Assembly (NCBI GenBank): GCA_951640165.1
Contig: OX621241.1
Coordinates: 14,017,001-14,081,000 of the forward strand
DNA: 64,000 nucleotides
Reading direction: 5' to 3'
Source of the DNA: Pseudoips prasinana
Taxonomy: Eukaryota; Arthropoda; Insecta; Lepidoptera; Nolidae
Positions 1 to 10,889 of this stretch are shown here, in pieces; within the stretch, counting starts at the first letter, position 1; each line of letters opens with the position of its first letter. Both the position numbers and the translations under genes were made by a program. The notes beneath the pieces were generated by a model. It was not told the origin of the DNA and ran no database searches. It worked only from the letters and a program-made list of their open reading frames with translations.

Positions 1-149
1 GTTTGTAGTAATATAGTTAGGTATACATAATTATTTCTAGGTAAATATAGCTATTTTGGTACACGAATTAAAATATTTAATTATTTAATTAAATGAAAAT
101 ATTTAGATATAACATTTAATTTATGATTTAGTTAGCGTTATTGTCAAAG
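1..149 (+). repeat. Repeat family G, copy cut by window start
   Basis: The first 65 bases match 15808-15876 closely, and weaker similarity continues to the shared stretch 'gttattgtcaa' near 145. A third copy lies around 24.66-25.78 kb in the opposite orientation, split by an RTE insertion. No coding potential or terminal structure is visible, so the class is unknown; three copies in one window mark it as a dispersed repeat. Confidence 0.6.
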
Positions 150-1880
150 AGATTATTAATAGGTTTCATTATCAAAATTTATAGCTTGAGATATAGATAT
201 TCAATTTGTTTAATAACGTTCAACGATTTTTTCGCCTTCAGTTGTGTTGCATTCTTCAATATTTATCAAAAATACCATAAGACATATGCATCAATTAGCA
301 TCAGTAATAATGCTGCCGATTTCTGGTCAGTATATAGATCAGTGACCACAATGTCGTTGAATTTCTGAGCGTCTCCGTGCTGCCACACCACACTGCCCAT
401 ACGATTAATAACGACGTTGCCGATTCTGTCTTTTATATCACTAAACTAATTTAAATGTCATTATTTCTCACTATAATATAGCGTAAATGAAAAGCACAGG
501 GCATATATAGAATTGTCAAACTGATTACTTTAAGCGCACTGGGCTCATAATTAGTCGCCTGTGTCGATTATTTTTCTCAATATGTTGCGGTAAAACTGAA
601 TAGATACAACTAAAGATTTCCTGTCCTTTACATAAGAACTATGTTAAAAAAAGATGCAACAATATTAAAATTAGTCTAGTTGGTATTGTATACAATCGCC
701 ACATTGTTAATATATTTTGTATTTAGTACAGGGTCAATACACACGTATTATTTTAGAGTTTTCCTCATTGTGAGTGCGAAAATGTTTCTGAGTCGAGATT
801 TCTTTGAATTAAATTTAGTAATATCTTCCACAGTTTTGGCGTCCATTCCATTTGCAAATCCATACATCTTATTTTTAATCTTAAATAAACATGTTAATTA
901 GTTGATCATTTTGTTAAAACCACAATATCATTTGTCTATTCTGCGTCCAAATGATACATGATCTTTCATCAGTTTTTGTGCGCCTGTCTTTCTGTCTGTC
1001 ACCAAATATATTACGAATAGTTGTATGCTAAACTTTGGCACGTATTCAAAATATTTGGTCAATGCCCTGTGCAGGATGAAGGCGGAACCCTAAACTTTGA
1101 TTAATTTAATCAAAATGACGATAGCAAATTACTTTGGATGACCCCTTTTTGCACTAATGGGTATGTTTACATAATATTATACGAAGATAGAGATATATGT
1201 AGTAAATATTTAATATTCCAACCGAACAGCGCAATCCAATTTATGTTACCACTGGATTTCCAAGTTCTTTTTTCAAGTCATTTTTTGTGATTTGTTCAAG
1301 AAGTCCAAGTACACTTCTTTGAAGAAATATATGGTTCATTCTAAGATGAAATAGCAAAAATTTTGTTGTACCATCCGTTTAATGATGTAAAATGATTGAA
1401 TTTCATGTCGAAGATATTGCAAATTGATTATCGATTAATGTAACACAACTGACTAATTTTAAAAACTTTCTACAAACAAATTAGTTCCAGCCAAATGGAA
1501 ACAAAGTGGAACCATTAACATTTTGATTGAAAATTACTTTGGATCAATCATTTTAGTTTCCCGTAGTTACGACGAGGGTGAGTAATAAAATTAAATAAAA
1601 CTTAAAATGTTTGTGGAGTTAGTACCTAAGTAAATACTTAATGTATCTATGAAACCGAACTAATTGTAAAATACATAAAAAAATAACTTCGCACAAAAAA
1701 TATCGATTTATTTTTTATGGGACGCCAATAAATTTTTGTATTTTATTTACTGGTTTTCTTTAATCTGGTCAGTTCAGTTCATGAGTAAATAGCGCTCTCC
1801 TTTATTTTGCTTTACTATTTGTGATAACTACTATAATTATTCACGTGGAACAAATATGATACAAGTGTGGTTACACTTGC
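150..1880. other. AT-rich DNA, no gene seen
   Basis: Short open frames at 141-368 and 680-901 are low-complexity, AT-driven and match nothing recognised. A 21-nt stretch 1557-1577 lies between an AG and a GTGAGT, but the acceptor lacks a pyrimidine tract. Nothing else supportable is seen. Confidence 0.5.
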
Positions 1881-1888
1881 ATCAGAGA

Positions 1889-1924
1889 CAGTACCTACAC
1901 TAGATATTACTGCCACTAGTGTAG
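1889..1924. repeat. 10-bp inverted repeat
   Basis: The arms 'cctacactag' and 'ctagtgtagg' are perfect complements separated by about 16 nt. It sits just before a possible TIR pair and may belong to the same element. Confidence 0.5.
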
Positions 1925-1938
1925 GCTTATATACACTG

Positions 1939-2054
1939 CACTCAGAAACGGCTGGCTAACGTGCTTTCCAAGGTACGGAGCCACTCAGAAATTAAACCAC
2001 TTTGGCGAACTTCCATCTCTAGTACGACCACGAGCCTTGGAGCGTTTCTGAGCG
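1939..2054. mobile_element. Possible short MITE
   Basis: The left end reads 'gcactcagaaacg' and the right end 'gcgtttctgagcg', an imperfect inverted pair about 115 bp apart, with a second internal 'cactcagaaa'. No second copy was found in the window, so the element status is tentative. Confidence 0.3.
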
Positions 2055-3130
2055 ATTTTCTTCATTTGGTAAATAATAACAGATTTACATAATTTTAAAA
2101 TTATAAAACCTCTAATTTTATTTGTGTGTTATTGAACACAAAAAAGACTCGTTTTTATTATATACATTTTTTGGGATACAGGGGTAAGAAAATGGCTATT
2201 AGTAAAGCTTTTAATCACAAAATTTCTTTGTATATTTCAGAAAATTATTACTTTCATGTAGAAAATATGCTTTTTTAACATTTTAATGGGCTTGTTTTCC
2301 ACTACAGGATCTAGAAAATAACGTTAAATAATTATATTGACTATAGTGTCAATATAAATTAGTAAAGGCTGTTTTCAAAAATATTAGTATTCTTTTTTAT
2401 CTGTATCTTATACAAATTAATAGTATTTTAGCCTATTTGAACTTAAATTTCCAAAGCGTTTGTAATAGTCGTTATGGTTCCACGTTTTTTGATTCCACAC
2501 ATACTAAAATCAAATAAGTTTACGGTTATGTTTATGTTTTACGTTTAAAGTTTAAAAATACTTTTTACGTTTAACTCTATGTGATAAAAAAGAGGTTAAT
2601 ATAAGTTTTTATTCCAATAGGCATTTATATCTTGATAACTTACCCAGGGTTTTATTCTTATCTTTAAATTTCTTTTCTAAGTTCATCGTAATATTCATTC
2701 ATTATCGTCAGCACGACCTTCGGTACACAATACCATAGCATAGCTGCATTGCTACAAACCTAATTGAATTGTGTGCGACATGTCCATTATATTAAAATCT
2801 CTATAACCATATAATTTATCGTTTGTTTCTTTAAGAATGACAGGTCAGAGTTAACCGGTGATATCGTTAGTTAGTTGCGTAATCGTATAGAGTGTCGTTT
2901 ACCCCGTGGCCTTCGATTGAAACTTCCTACTTTGAATTGTTTAGGGTGATGTCCGATTGAATGAGGTTCTACACCAGTACTTAGCTTCATAAAATTTTAA
3001 TAAATGTCGGATCGATTTTACTTGTCATAGTCATTTATAGTTGACGTTCATGTTCTATATTTTTGTAATATTAAAGTTTATCTGTATATATAGTTACGGA
3101 TTAGTGAAGTAGTAGCTTACTTTCGGTCTA
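2055..3130. other. AT-rich DNA, nothing recognised
   Basis: No long open frame, repeat or structured signal could be supported here. Confidence 0.5.
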
Positions 3131-3134
3131 AATA

Positions 3135-3480
3135 CGGCTCAGAGTCACCCAAAGAGCATTGGAGAGGGGTATGCTCGGAGTTTCCCTGCGAGATCTAATC
3201 AGAAATCTTAACATCCGCGGGCTAACCAAAGTATAAGAATTGTCAAGTTGAAGGAGCAGTGCGCAGGGCACATAGCTCGTAGAACCGGCGGCAGCTGGGG
3301 CAGAAAGGTTCTCGAGTGACGACCACGAATCGAAAGATTCAGCGTGGGCAGACTACTACAAGATAGACCGATGATCTTGTGAGCTTCGCTGGATGAAGGT
3401 AGCGCAAGACCGGCAATTATGAAGATCTATAGGGGAGGCCTTTGTCCAACAGTGGGCGATTTTCTGCGAATACGATGATG
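3135..3480 (+). pseudogene. Decayed RTE-type LINE 3' end
   Basis: This is a plus-strand remnant of the C-terminal coding end of an RTE-clade endonuclease/reverse transcriptase. Pieces of the sequence seen in the better copy at 24718-25164 are recognisable: a 'VTQRAMER' region, 'GVSLRD', 'AGHIARR', 'WGRKVLE', and an end corresponding to the final '...GGLCP' and the 'GTCCANCAGTGGNC' tail. Several in-frame stops (for example after 'KVLE') and indels make it non-functional. The 5' part of the LINE is absent. The (TGATGA)n tail is eroded to 'gatgatgg'. It is older than the copies at 20.2, 24.7 and 53.7 kb, judging by its divergence. Confidence 0.8.
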
Positions 3481-3910
3481 GTTCGTCACTTTTTCTACCG
3501 TAGTTAAGGAGGTAGAGATACATCGTATATTAACTATGTAGAAATAAATATAAAGATTAACATGTATGTCTGATGAAAAAAAACGCAATAATATTAATGA
3601 ATACAATATTAGTAATGTATTATTGAAACAATGGATTCCACGTATTTATTTGGTAATTAATTTAAATTTATTATACAGACTTGTTATGAGATCGCGATAA
3701 ACGTAACACAAATGGTAACAGAAAGAAATAATAAATGAGGTTATTTTATGCTAATTTAACGACTCCCTTAAATAATATTAATTTATCGTGGTTTTTTGCT
3801 TTACGTTTTGTTATAAATATTTAATGAAATTTGAGCAAGGTTGGCGAAATGAGTATGTGATATTCATTTCACTTGACACTTTTACGTCTCACTGAGACAA
3901 AAGCATTTTG

Positions 3911-3948
3911 ACAGACCGGCCGACTGACAACACAGTCTGCCGGTCTGT
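3911..3948. repeat. GC-rich hairpin
   Basis: The arms 3911-3926 and 3933-3948 pair over 15 of 16 positions (one C/T mismatch) around the 6-nt loop 'acaaca'. The stem is GC-rich inside very AT-rich flanks. It is followed at about 3961 by a strong acceptor-like tract (T-run then GCAG) with no exon behind it. Confidence 0.65.
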
Positions 3949-4099
3949 GATCCTATAACTTTTTTTTTTGCAGATTGCCATAAATAAAAAAAACTTTCCT
4001 TTTTAAGGTAGGATAAGGAAGAATAAAAATGCAACGTATTATATTCTACAATTGTCCTAACCTCTACCCCTGAACCCAGGCATATCCGTTCCAAATATA

Positions 4100-4412
4100 T
4101 CTATACAAATAAATAAAATTGGAGTGTCTGTTTGTAATATTGAAATAACCGGTTTTTACTACATTAATATGAATATATGTACGGTACATACACCAAAATG
4201 ATTTTTTTTTACAATTTTTGTCTGTCTGTCTGTCTGTTTGTTCCGGCTAATCTCTGAAATAGCTGGACCGATTTTGATGGGACTTTTATTGGCAGGTAGC
4301 TGATGTAATAAGGAGTAACTTAGGCTACTTTTATTTTATAAAAAGTCTTTTATTTTACAAGAAAAACGAAATAAACTAATTAACACGCGGACGAAGTCGC
4401 GGGCACAGCTAG
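4100..4412 (+). mobile_element. Non-autonomous Helitron, long form (variant)
   Basis: It starts TC (A at 4099) and ends CTAG (T at 4413), the A|T insertion rule of Helitrons. A hairpin formed by the two 'cgcg' blocks of 'cgcggacgaagtcgcg' lies just before the end. The body holds a 'tctgtctgtctg' run typical of this lepidopteran family (Lep1-like). It has no coding capacity. The body differs from the 16955 and 60303 copies, so it is a related subfamily. Confidence 0.8.
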
Positions 4413-5236
4413 TTAATTAATATAAGTAATGCCAATGAAAACTCATTGGAGATATGAGGTCTATTTTTTAAAGTATTCACATCTAAACTTTGGTCGTATT
4501 CTATTCAAGTTGTCTTTAGTTGTAAGACATTATTCTAATTTAAAATATATGCAAAGTATAGTAACACCTAAAATACATCCGGTGGACATCTTAAAATGTT
4601 TGACGATAATGCCTTCATTATTCGCTACTAATACAAATTCGCTACATAATAATAATATTGATCGTTGTCTCCTTTAATGATTTATTATTTTTTGACTAAT
4701 TAATCTAATCACTATATCTAACTAATTCACCATCTAAACTGGTGGTTTAGAATTACGTTCAGTCACATCTAGTCCACAAAGTCTCCTATGAAATAATTAA
4801 GAAGCACGAGAAAACACTTTCTTTTAGCACAACGAAAACGGTAAATTAATCTTTTTTTCTTGTATTTTCAGTTTTTTATGTATACTTTTGAAACCCTAAT
4901 TGTTTCGTGCACTATTTTTAATCCAAAAGTTAAACCACGTATTTTTATATACAGGGTTTAGGTAATCGGTGTTCACCCTCCAAACAGGTTGTTAAGAGTC
5001 GTTTTATGATATTATATAAATAAAAAATAAATAGCAAGTAACAATTATCTTTTTTATTACATAATTTTAACTGTTAATTTTACGTACAAATAATATTTAT
5101 TGCAAGTTAATTGCTTTATTTTTATTGCAAATAAATTTGTAATATAGCTTTTTCATTTAATTTTTATTGTGATCTAATAACGGTAGGTAACACAAAAAGG
5201 CAAAAATAAAATAAATATATACAAGATTTTTGCACA
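4413..5236. other. AT-rich DNA, nothing recognised
   Basis: An 82-codon open frame at 4429-4677 has AT-driven composition and no recognised motif. I see no other signal. Confidence 0.45.
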
Positions 5237-5274
5237 AAAGCTATGAAGAATCATCAGTGATTCTTCATAGCTTT
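5237..5274. repeat. Perfect 17-bp hairpin
   Basis: The arms 5237-5253 and 5258-5274 are exact complements around a 4-nt loop 'tcag'. Direction of transcription, if any, is unknown. Confidence 0.75.
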
Positions 5275-5696
5275 ATTAAGCCCAAACAGTATTAAGAGAC
5301 GTAATCTTTTTCTTATCTGTACTTAATTCCATACTATGCAGGAAAATCCGCAGTGACATAGAATGGTAATCATGGCGTAAAGAACATCACATGATAGGAA
5401 TACAAAGCGTTTTATTAACCATAAATAGGTAGGTATCACTATGTCGAACCTGGTACCAATCAGTCTGGAAAACCCATTAGTAATAACAGTAAACAAACGT
5501 TATATCATTACACTTGGTAATTGCGTTTCAATCAAACAAATAAATAGTAATTAGATAGGTAATCCCATAGTTATAGTACTTGTATAGTATATAAGTACAT
5601 GGGATTAAATAAATTATTTAACTTCTAAATGTTATCATTTTCATTTTGTGCCTGGTATCTTCAAGCAACGCTATTACCACACAGCTTTGATGAACG

Positions 5697-5835
5697 GTGC
5701 GAAGTGTGAAGAGTGCGAAGGAATTCTCCCGACGGAATATCTCCTAAAGAATTAGCAGAAGCAAGCATCTTTCTGAATACTATGACCATACTGCGATCGC
5801 CAACCCATTTACTGAATGTGGCGACAATTTCTGTG
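5697..5835 (+). mobile_element. Family E fragment (RTE-tailed repeat)
   Basis: It contains the family E blocks 'tttctgaatactatgacca' and 'ctgcgatcgccaaccc' seen in better copies at 12906, 22685 and 63646. Both ends are eroded. Confidence 0.65.
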
Positions 5836-5906
5836 TCATAAATAGTGGTACATTTTTGCGTATTTTGCTAACTTTATTGATTCCCTGGTAGTATAGACTC
5901 CGACAG

Positions 5907-5929
5907 CACAGCAGAGATACTCTGCTGTG
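5907..5929. repeat. 10-bp hairpin
   Basis: The arms 'cacagcagag' and 'ctctgctgtg' pair perfectly around a 3-nt loop. No neighbouring gene or element explains it. Confidence 0.6.
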
Positions 5930-7182
5930 TTAGAATAGCTAAGATGAATTCGATTAACTTTTGGAATCTTCGTATCCCGTGAAAATAGGCAATTGGCTGC
6001 GATTTAATTGGCTAAATGCAGAGGTAGTCAGACTTATGTTTACACTGCTATTCTATGGTCGAATTGATAATCATATTTTTAAAATCGGGTAAAGTAATGA
6101 AAATAATAATTTTAATAATTAGTTCAAATTCAATGGAAGTCTTAGGCAAAAAAAAAGTAATAAAAAAAAGTATCAACACTACTAGATAGTAACAACTGCA
6201 TTAAATAAGAACCAAATCTATAGGATATTTACGAGATTATTTCCTTATGGTTAATGGATTTAAATGTAGACATGAATCAATATGACATAACTAGTACACA
6301 TTTGAACTGTTCCGTAACTTGATATTGATTTGTAATTCAAGTCTTTTAGCAACGGTAAATTATTATGCAGTTAAATTTATATAGGTACTCACATAAAATG
6401 ATTTTGCAACTTAAAATAATGCATTAATTATAATTAGAGATTGAACATTTTCCCGCTAGTTATTTTGAGCTTTATCCTGTGAGTTCCGTAAATTTTACGT
6501 TATTTTTGATAGATGTAAATATATTGCATATAATTGATTTATTATGCTGTACAAAATATTTAATAGAAGGAGATCATAACAAACGTTAATGATGTTTATG
6601 TGTACATTAATTTTGCATAAAAAAGCTCCATGGGGTGGCAAGTTTGAATCTCTTCTTTGAACTTTTTAATCAGCCAGGTTTCCAACTTTGACCGATTAAG
6701 TAGAATGAAGACTCGCCTTTCAATTACTGCGGTAGAGGTAAAACTAAATTGAAAACTAACTCCCTCGTAAATCAGAGTAAGCCTTTTTACGCAATAATCA
6801 AAATCGTAATGACAAGATTGGTTGTAACAATGTCTATTATATAATATACATGAAGACTTAAGGTAAACTTAAACGAGTAAATTCCTCTAGGGCAATATAA
6901 CTATTATTCTATATTCTCTTAGATTTTTGCCAGTTCTTCTCAAAATTATTTCGTCACTAACTAGAGACATATAACAGTGTAAGATAGCAAGGATGTTCGG
7001 GATAAAATAATCACGTAATTGTTTTCGATTCGAATTGTGAGCAAGATGAACGGCTTTCAGTCGCCTAGGTAGCAATAGTTATTTTTGAATAGATGATTCG
7101 TAAAACAAAATATACCTAATATATAATATGACTTTCTATAGAATTTAATTTTGTATTAACCTTGAAATTTGATTTATTGCAG
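5930..7182. other. AT-rich DNA upstream of candidate exon
   Basis: No gene or repeat is recognised. If the micro-exon at 7183 is real, this is intron. Confidence 0.4.
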
Positions 7183-7227
7183 ATTATAACGCCGCCCCGC
7201 TGTTCGCGTCGGAAAACGCCTCCAGTG
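7183..7227 (+). CDS. Candidate 45-nt micro-exon
   Basis: A pyrimidine-rich acceptor ending 'gatttattgcag' precedes 7183, with a branch-point-like 'ttaac' about 25 nt upstream. A consensus donor 'gtaagt' follows at 7228. The 45 nt are much richer in G+C than their surroundings. Read in phase 1 they encode YNAAPLFASENASS with one base left at the end. Length and phase are symmetric, so inclusion or skipping keeps the frame. One other frame is open (IITPPRCSRRKTPPV) and the third has a stop. I do not recognise the peptide or host gene. The case rests on splice signals and composition only; conservation or RNA evidence is lacking. Confidence 0.45.
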
Positions 7228-7439
7228 GTAAGTTTAACATAAATACTTACATAATAAATTAATATGTAGGCTGCAGAAAAGTTTAACTAAGGCATTTGCT
7301 ATGGAATAATAAGTTCAATGTCATATTATTGTAAGTCATTTTAGAATAAATCACTTGCTCTACAAAAACCATTCTACTGCCTTCGTAATAAAGATGCAGT
7401 CAGATGTGGAAGTCACGTGGTGGCACATCGATAATTTAA

Positions 7440-7860
7440 ATTGCAAAATGTAAAGTTACACAAATTAACCCTAAAACCATTAACCGCCCTGAGACGAAGT
7501 ATGATCCCCAAATAGGATCCCCTCTAGCTCCAATTTGACTGCACGTGTGGCACAACGGCTAAGTCAGTCGCCTCGCCGCTTCGTGTCGCAGGTTCGAGTC
7601 CCGCGCCGGACAACTATTTGTGTGACCTATAAATAGTTGTTCTGAGTCTGGATGTAATTAGTGTTCGTCTGTTATATGTTTGTAAAGTACCCCGCGACAG
7701 AGATTAGATAATCTAGAGCGGGCGTTGTCTTTTAAAAAAAAATCTATCAAACCAAAATACAAACTAAGTATGTGTTACTTTTGTCGTTTTATTTACTAGA
7801 GGCTTGAGCCTCCACTCACTTCAATTGTCTGATGAAGCAGTGAAATCCTCCTAAATTCAC
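7440..7860 (+). repeat. Repeat family F, split by a SINE
   Basis: The left part carries 'cattaaccgccctgag' and the right part 'aggcttgagcc...gaagcagtgaaatcctccta'. These blocks occur uninterrupted at 59640-59835 and in part at 9620, 54480 and 61960. The middle is taken by the SINE at 7541-7742. The class of F is unknown. Confidence 0.6.
7541..7742 (+). mobile_element. SINE family C
   Basis: The tRNA-like head has an A box around 'cacaacggctaagtc' and a B box 'ggttcgagtcc', the internal RNA polymerase III promoter. It is followed by a body with 'gttctgagtctggatgtaa' and 'aaagtaccccgcgaca', ending in a T-rich/A-rich tail. Other copies lie at 23731, 35991 and 59185, with degenerate ones at 39005, 40257 and 60813. 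It is non-coding and would depend on a LINE for movement. Confidence 0.85.
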
Positions 7861-8084
7861 TGTTAAAGTCATTTAAAAATCTGTGACTAGAGTAGTCGTT
7901 GCACCGCCTTTAATACGCCATTTATTCATTCACGTTCTTTAATAGGAGGATGTGTGACACATAAACTTAAATAAACTGTGGTTTAATAGAAACACAAAGT
8001 TTTACTGTTATATGTATTCATTTCAATTTTCCACCTCATTTTAATTTCCCACATTAAGCAGACCCAGAAATCTTCCTATATTAA

Positions 8085-8925
8085 TAAAATTCGCGACAGT
8101 GTTTCAGGCAGAGACATACGCGATAATTACATGCGCCCAGACGATCATAGATAAGGCGACTGAAGGTCAGACCATCTACATACTCAGTGACAGCCAGGCT
8201 ACATTAAAAGCCCTGATGTCACATAAAATTGAATCAAAATTAATCCAGAACTGTATCACGGCTCTGAACAAACTTGGTACTAAAAACAAAGTCAAACTCG
8301 TATGGGTACCAGGCCATACAGGAATAGAAGGCAACGAAAAAGCAGATGCACTGGCTAGGAAGGGATCTGAAAGTCAGTTCTGTGGACCAATACCGTGCGT
8401 AAGGATTCCTCCAAATGTAATAGGAGCAATCCTTAAAAATGAATCCACAGCTAAACACAATCAAATGTGGACCAAAATCAAGGAATTAAAACACTCAAAG
8501 CAACTCATAAAAGGAGTAGACAAAAGCTGGTCCAAAAACTTTGGAAGTACAGCAGAAACCAGCTACGACTGATAGTAGCAGTATTCACGGGCCACTATGG
8601 CACCAACTATCACCTACACAAATTGGGACTGTCGAATAGCCCGATCTGCAGGACCTGTAGGGAAGAACATGAAACAATGCTGCATATAATATGCAAATGC
8701 GATGCATTGGCAAGACACAGAATGGCCATCCTGGGGCTGGCATATCCAGAACCAGGAGACTACAAGGATCTACCCCTAAGAAGCGTACTGGATTATGTGA
8801 AGACTTCATTCAGGGCTTTGGGGATAGAATAAAAACCAGTGGGGGATAGTACAAAAGATCCTGAAGGGTCGAAGTGCTGTACGCAAGTACACCCCATCAA
8901 AGATAAGATAAGATCTTAATTAGCT
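8085..8925 (+). mobile_element. 5'-truncated I/R1-group LINE
   Basis: Only the 3' end of a non-LTR retrotransposon remains: RNase H domain, zinc knuckle and a short 3' UTR ending near 'ccccatcaaagataag'. The 3' UTR block with 'ctgaagggtcgaagtgctg' recurs on the minus strand at 47488-47560, which shows it belongs to a repeated LINE. The endonuclease and reverse transcriptase are missing, as expected from incomplete target-primed reverse transcription. Confidence 0.8.
8099..8832 (+). pseudogene. LINE RNase H and zinc-knuckle C-terminus, frameshifted
   Basis: The first frame (8099-8572) is an RNase H domain: the Glu of 'FQAETYAI' (residue 5), the Asp of 'SDSQA' (31), and 'VPGHTGIEGNEKADALARKG' with His73 and Asp83. 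The first catalytic Asp lies upstream and is lost by truncation. The second frame (8467-8832) continues with 'NQLRLIVAVFTGHYGTNYHL' and a C-X2-C-X8-H-X4-C knuckle (Cys61, Cys64, His73, Cys78). The two frames belong to one protein broken by a frameshift at roughly 8535-8565. The order RNase H then CCHC matches I-superfamily elements (R1, LOA or Outcast-like); I cannot settle the clade. Not functional. Confidence 0.85.
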
Positions 8926-9619
8926 ATAATCTTTAAATCATAAAAGTGGTTTGTGTGAAATATCATCTATTAAGAACCTCTTATTAATATTAGTACTGAC
9001 ATCTGAGTAACAGAGCCACCCCAAACGCCTCTCGTCTCAAATATTTCACGCAGTAAAGAGTTTTCCGTAGGCAAATCGATTTGTCATCCCAAAAATGTCA
9101 GATAGGTCGTATAATAGGTTTCTAGACTTTCAAGGGTAGGTTATCAAGCTCCTTTATGAGAAATTGTTACAATTCTTGTCTATCACGTTATTAATTCAAA
9201 TATTTGTAATATTTATGAGTTTAGTTGCACGGTAATAAATTATAAAAATCTGAAATTAATTATGGAATATACAAATTAGTTGAGTGGGTGGACTTGCTCA
9301 GAACTGGCTTTATTTTTGTTAAACCGATGGAAAGGCATCCATTTGTATTATTTTGAAAATCATAAGGAAATAAAACCTGTTCAATAAATTTAAATTTAGA
9401 AACAATATCACCTCTGTTAGATACGATTCCATACACAATTTATTAAACATCTTGTAGCTATTTAAAAAAGTAACAATTTATGTTTAGATCAGGTTATGTG
9501 GCATAGGTAAATGATGACCCTTATAGGTAGTAATATTGTATTATATACGTGTTCTCCAACTGTTTGCCGCAAGAAAAGGTTAATCAGCCATAACAACAAA
9601 ATCAGATCTCATACATAGT
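8926..9619. other. AT-rich DNA, nothing recognised
   Basis: No open frame or repeat could be supported. Confidence 0.45.
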
Positions 9620-9740
9620 CACATAGAGTCGAGGTTTGGACCCAAAATGGGCTCCCCGCCGTCGCGGTTACTTAGTTTAGAGTTATACTTGACTAGATGG
9701 CTTGATCCCACTATTACTTAAAGCTTCCTGGGCTATATAT
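9620..9740 (+). repeat. Repeat family F fragment
   Basis: It shares 'gagtcgagg...', 'ttacttagttta' and 'ctagatggcttgat' with the family F copies at 59640 and 61960. Ends are diffuse. Confidence 0.45.
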
Positions 9741-10029
9741 ATATATCTTTCCAGAAATACAAGATTAAAATTACTTATATTATTTTTTTTGCCGATGTAT
9801 AAGTCTATGTTGGTATGTTCAAGTTATATTTTATAGATACCTAACTTTCCTGTAAATGTTGTCCTCTAATTTAATGTAACCTTAGGCTACTGGTGGTTGT
9901 ATCCTTTACATCTCCCTCTTATGTAGCTCATATGAAAAGAACATTATTCGACGTGTCGCTTACTTTTTCTCAGTATTTTTCTCCTTAACTAAAATGACAC
10001 AATTAGATGCTATGTCCTTTTCATAATAG

Positions 10030-10030
<1 letters not shown>

Positions 10031-10113
<83 letters not shown>

Positions 10114-10121
10114 ATATATAT
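10031..10121. repeat. (TA)n microsatellite
   Basis: About 80 uninterrupted TA bases are followed by one TC interruption and more TA. Such tracts are self-complementary and length-unstable, and assembly length may be unreliable here. Confidence 0.95.
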
Positions 10122-10853
10122 GGAGCACTATATATTTATTTCAATACTTAGATCACATCATCATAGCTGTTGGCAAGACCATATAGATAACTATAGATAT
10201 AAACTCTAAATAGAGATATTAAAAATTTGCATTCACTAGCTCGTGAATCAATGAAAATAATCATACTGCGAGTTTATAGCTTAATAAATAATGGAAATAA
10301 TTTACTATTTAATCTGTTACGTAGCAATATTAACTTCTAAAGTGGTGTAAATCTTTAAGCGACTGTCAAGTACTTTCACGACTAAAATGTACGAGCGATG
10401 AATCTCGGGGATCGTGAAGCCCTCGAGCCACATAGCCTTATTATATTCCCACAAGGTTAGATTGGATCATAACACCTGTAAGACTGTATTTCAATTTGTA
10501 GTTACGTAGATTTCTATTAAAGTTGTATAGAGGTTCTACAAAGATCTCTGACAGGATATATCAAAGGTCTTTTCATCTTCATTCAAGCGGCTTGTACATA
10601 TGTAATTATTATATTAAAAATATAAGCTATTTACTAATATCTTACCATGTAGTAATAGTCACATTATTAAATCATAGATTAAAATATATATAGTAGTCGA
10701 TTCGAATAACAAAAAAAGGTGACCAGGGAGCTGGCACATATGTACATTACATGTATCCTTTTTGTACTCTTATATGTTTTCATACATTCCAAGTTATATT
10801 TAGTTTAAAATAATAAATACTTATTAAATATTTGGTCAAAAAATATTAATATT
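10122..10853. other. AT-rich DNA, nothing recognised
   Basis: No supportable gene or repeat. Confidence 0.45.
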
Positions 10854-10889
10854 GTTACGCAATAATACAAAATTGTATTGTTGCGTAAC
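10854..10889. repeat. 17-bp near-perfect hairpin
   Basis: The arms 10854-10870 and 10873-10889 pair at 16 of 17 positions with a 2-nt loop. The outer sequence 'gttacgcaa' is unlike the surrounding A/T runs. Confidence 0.7.

Noticed and set aside
1557..1577. 21-nt micro-exon between 'tttag' and 'gtgagt'
   Set aside because: The acceptor has no pyrimidine tract and no branch-point-like motif, and the stretch is too short to judge by composition.
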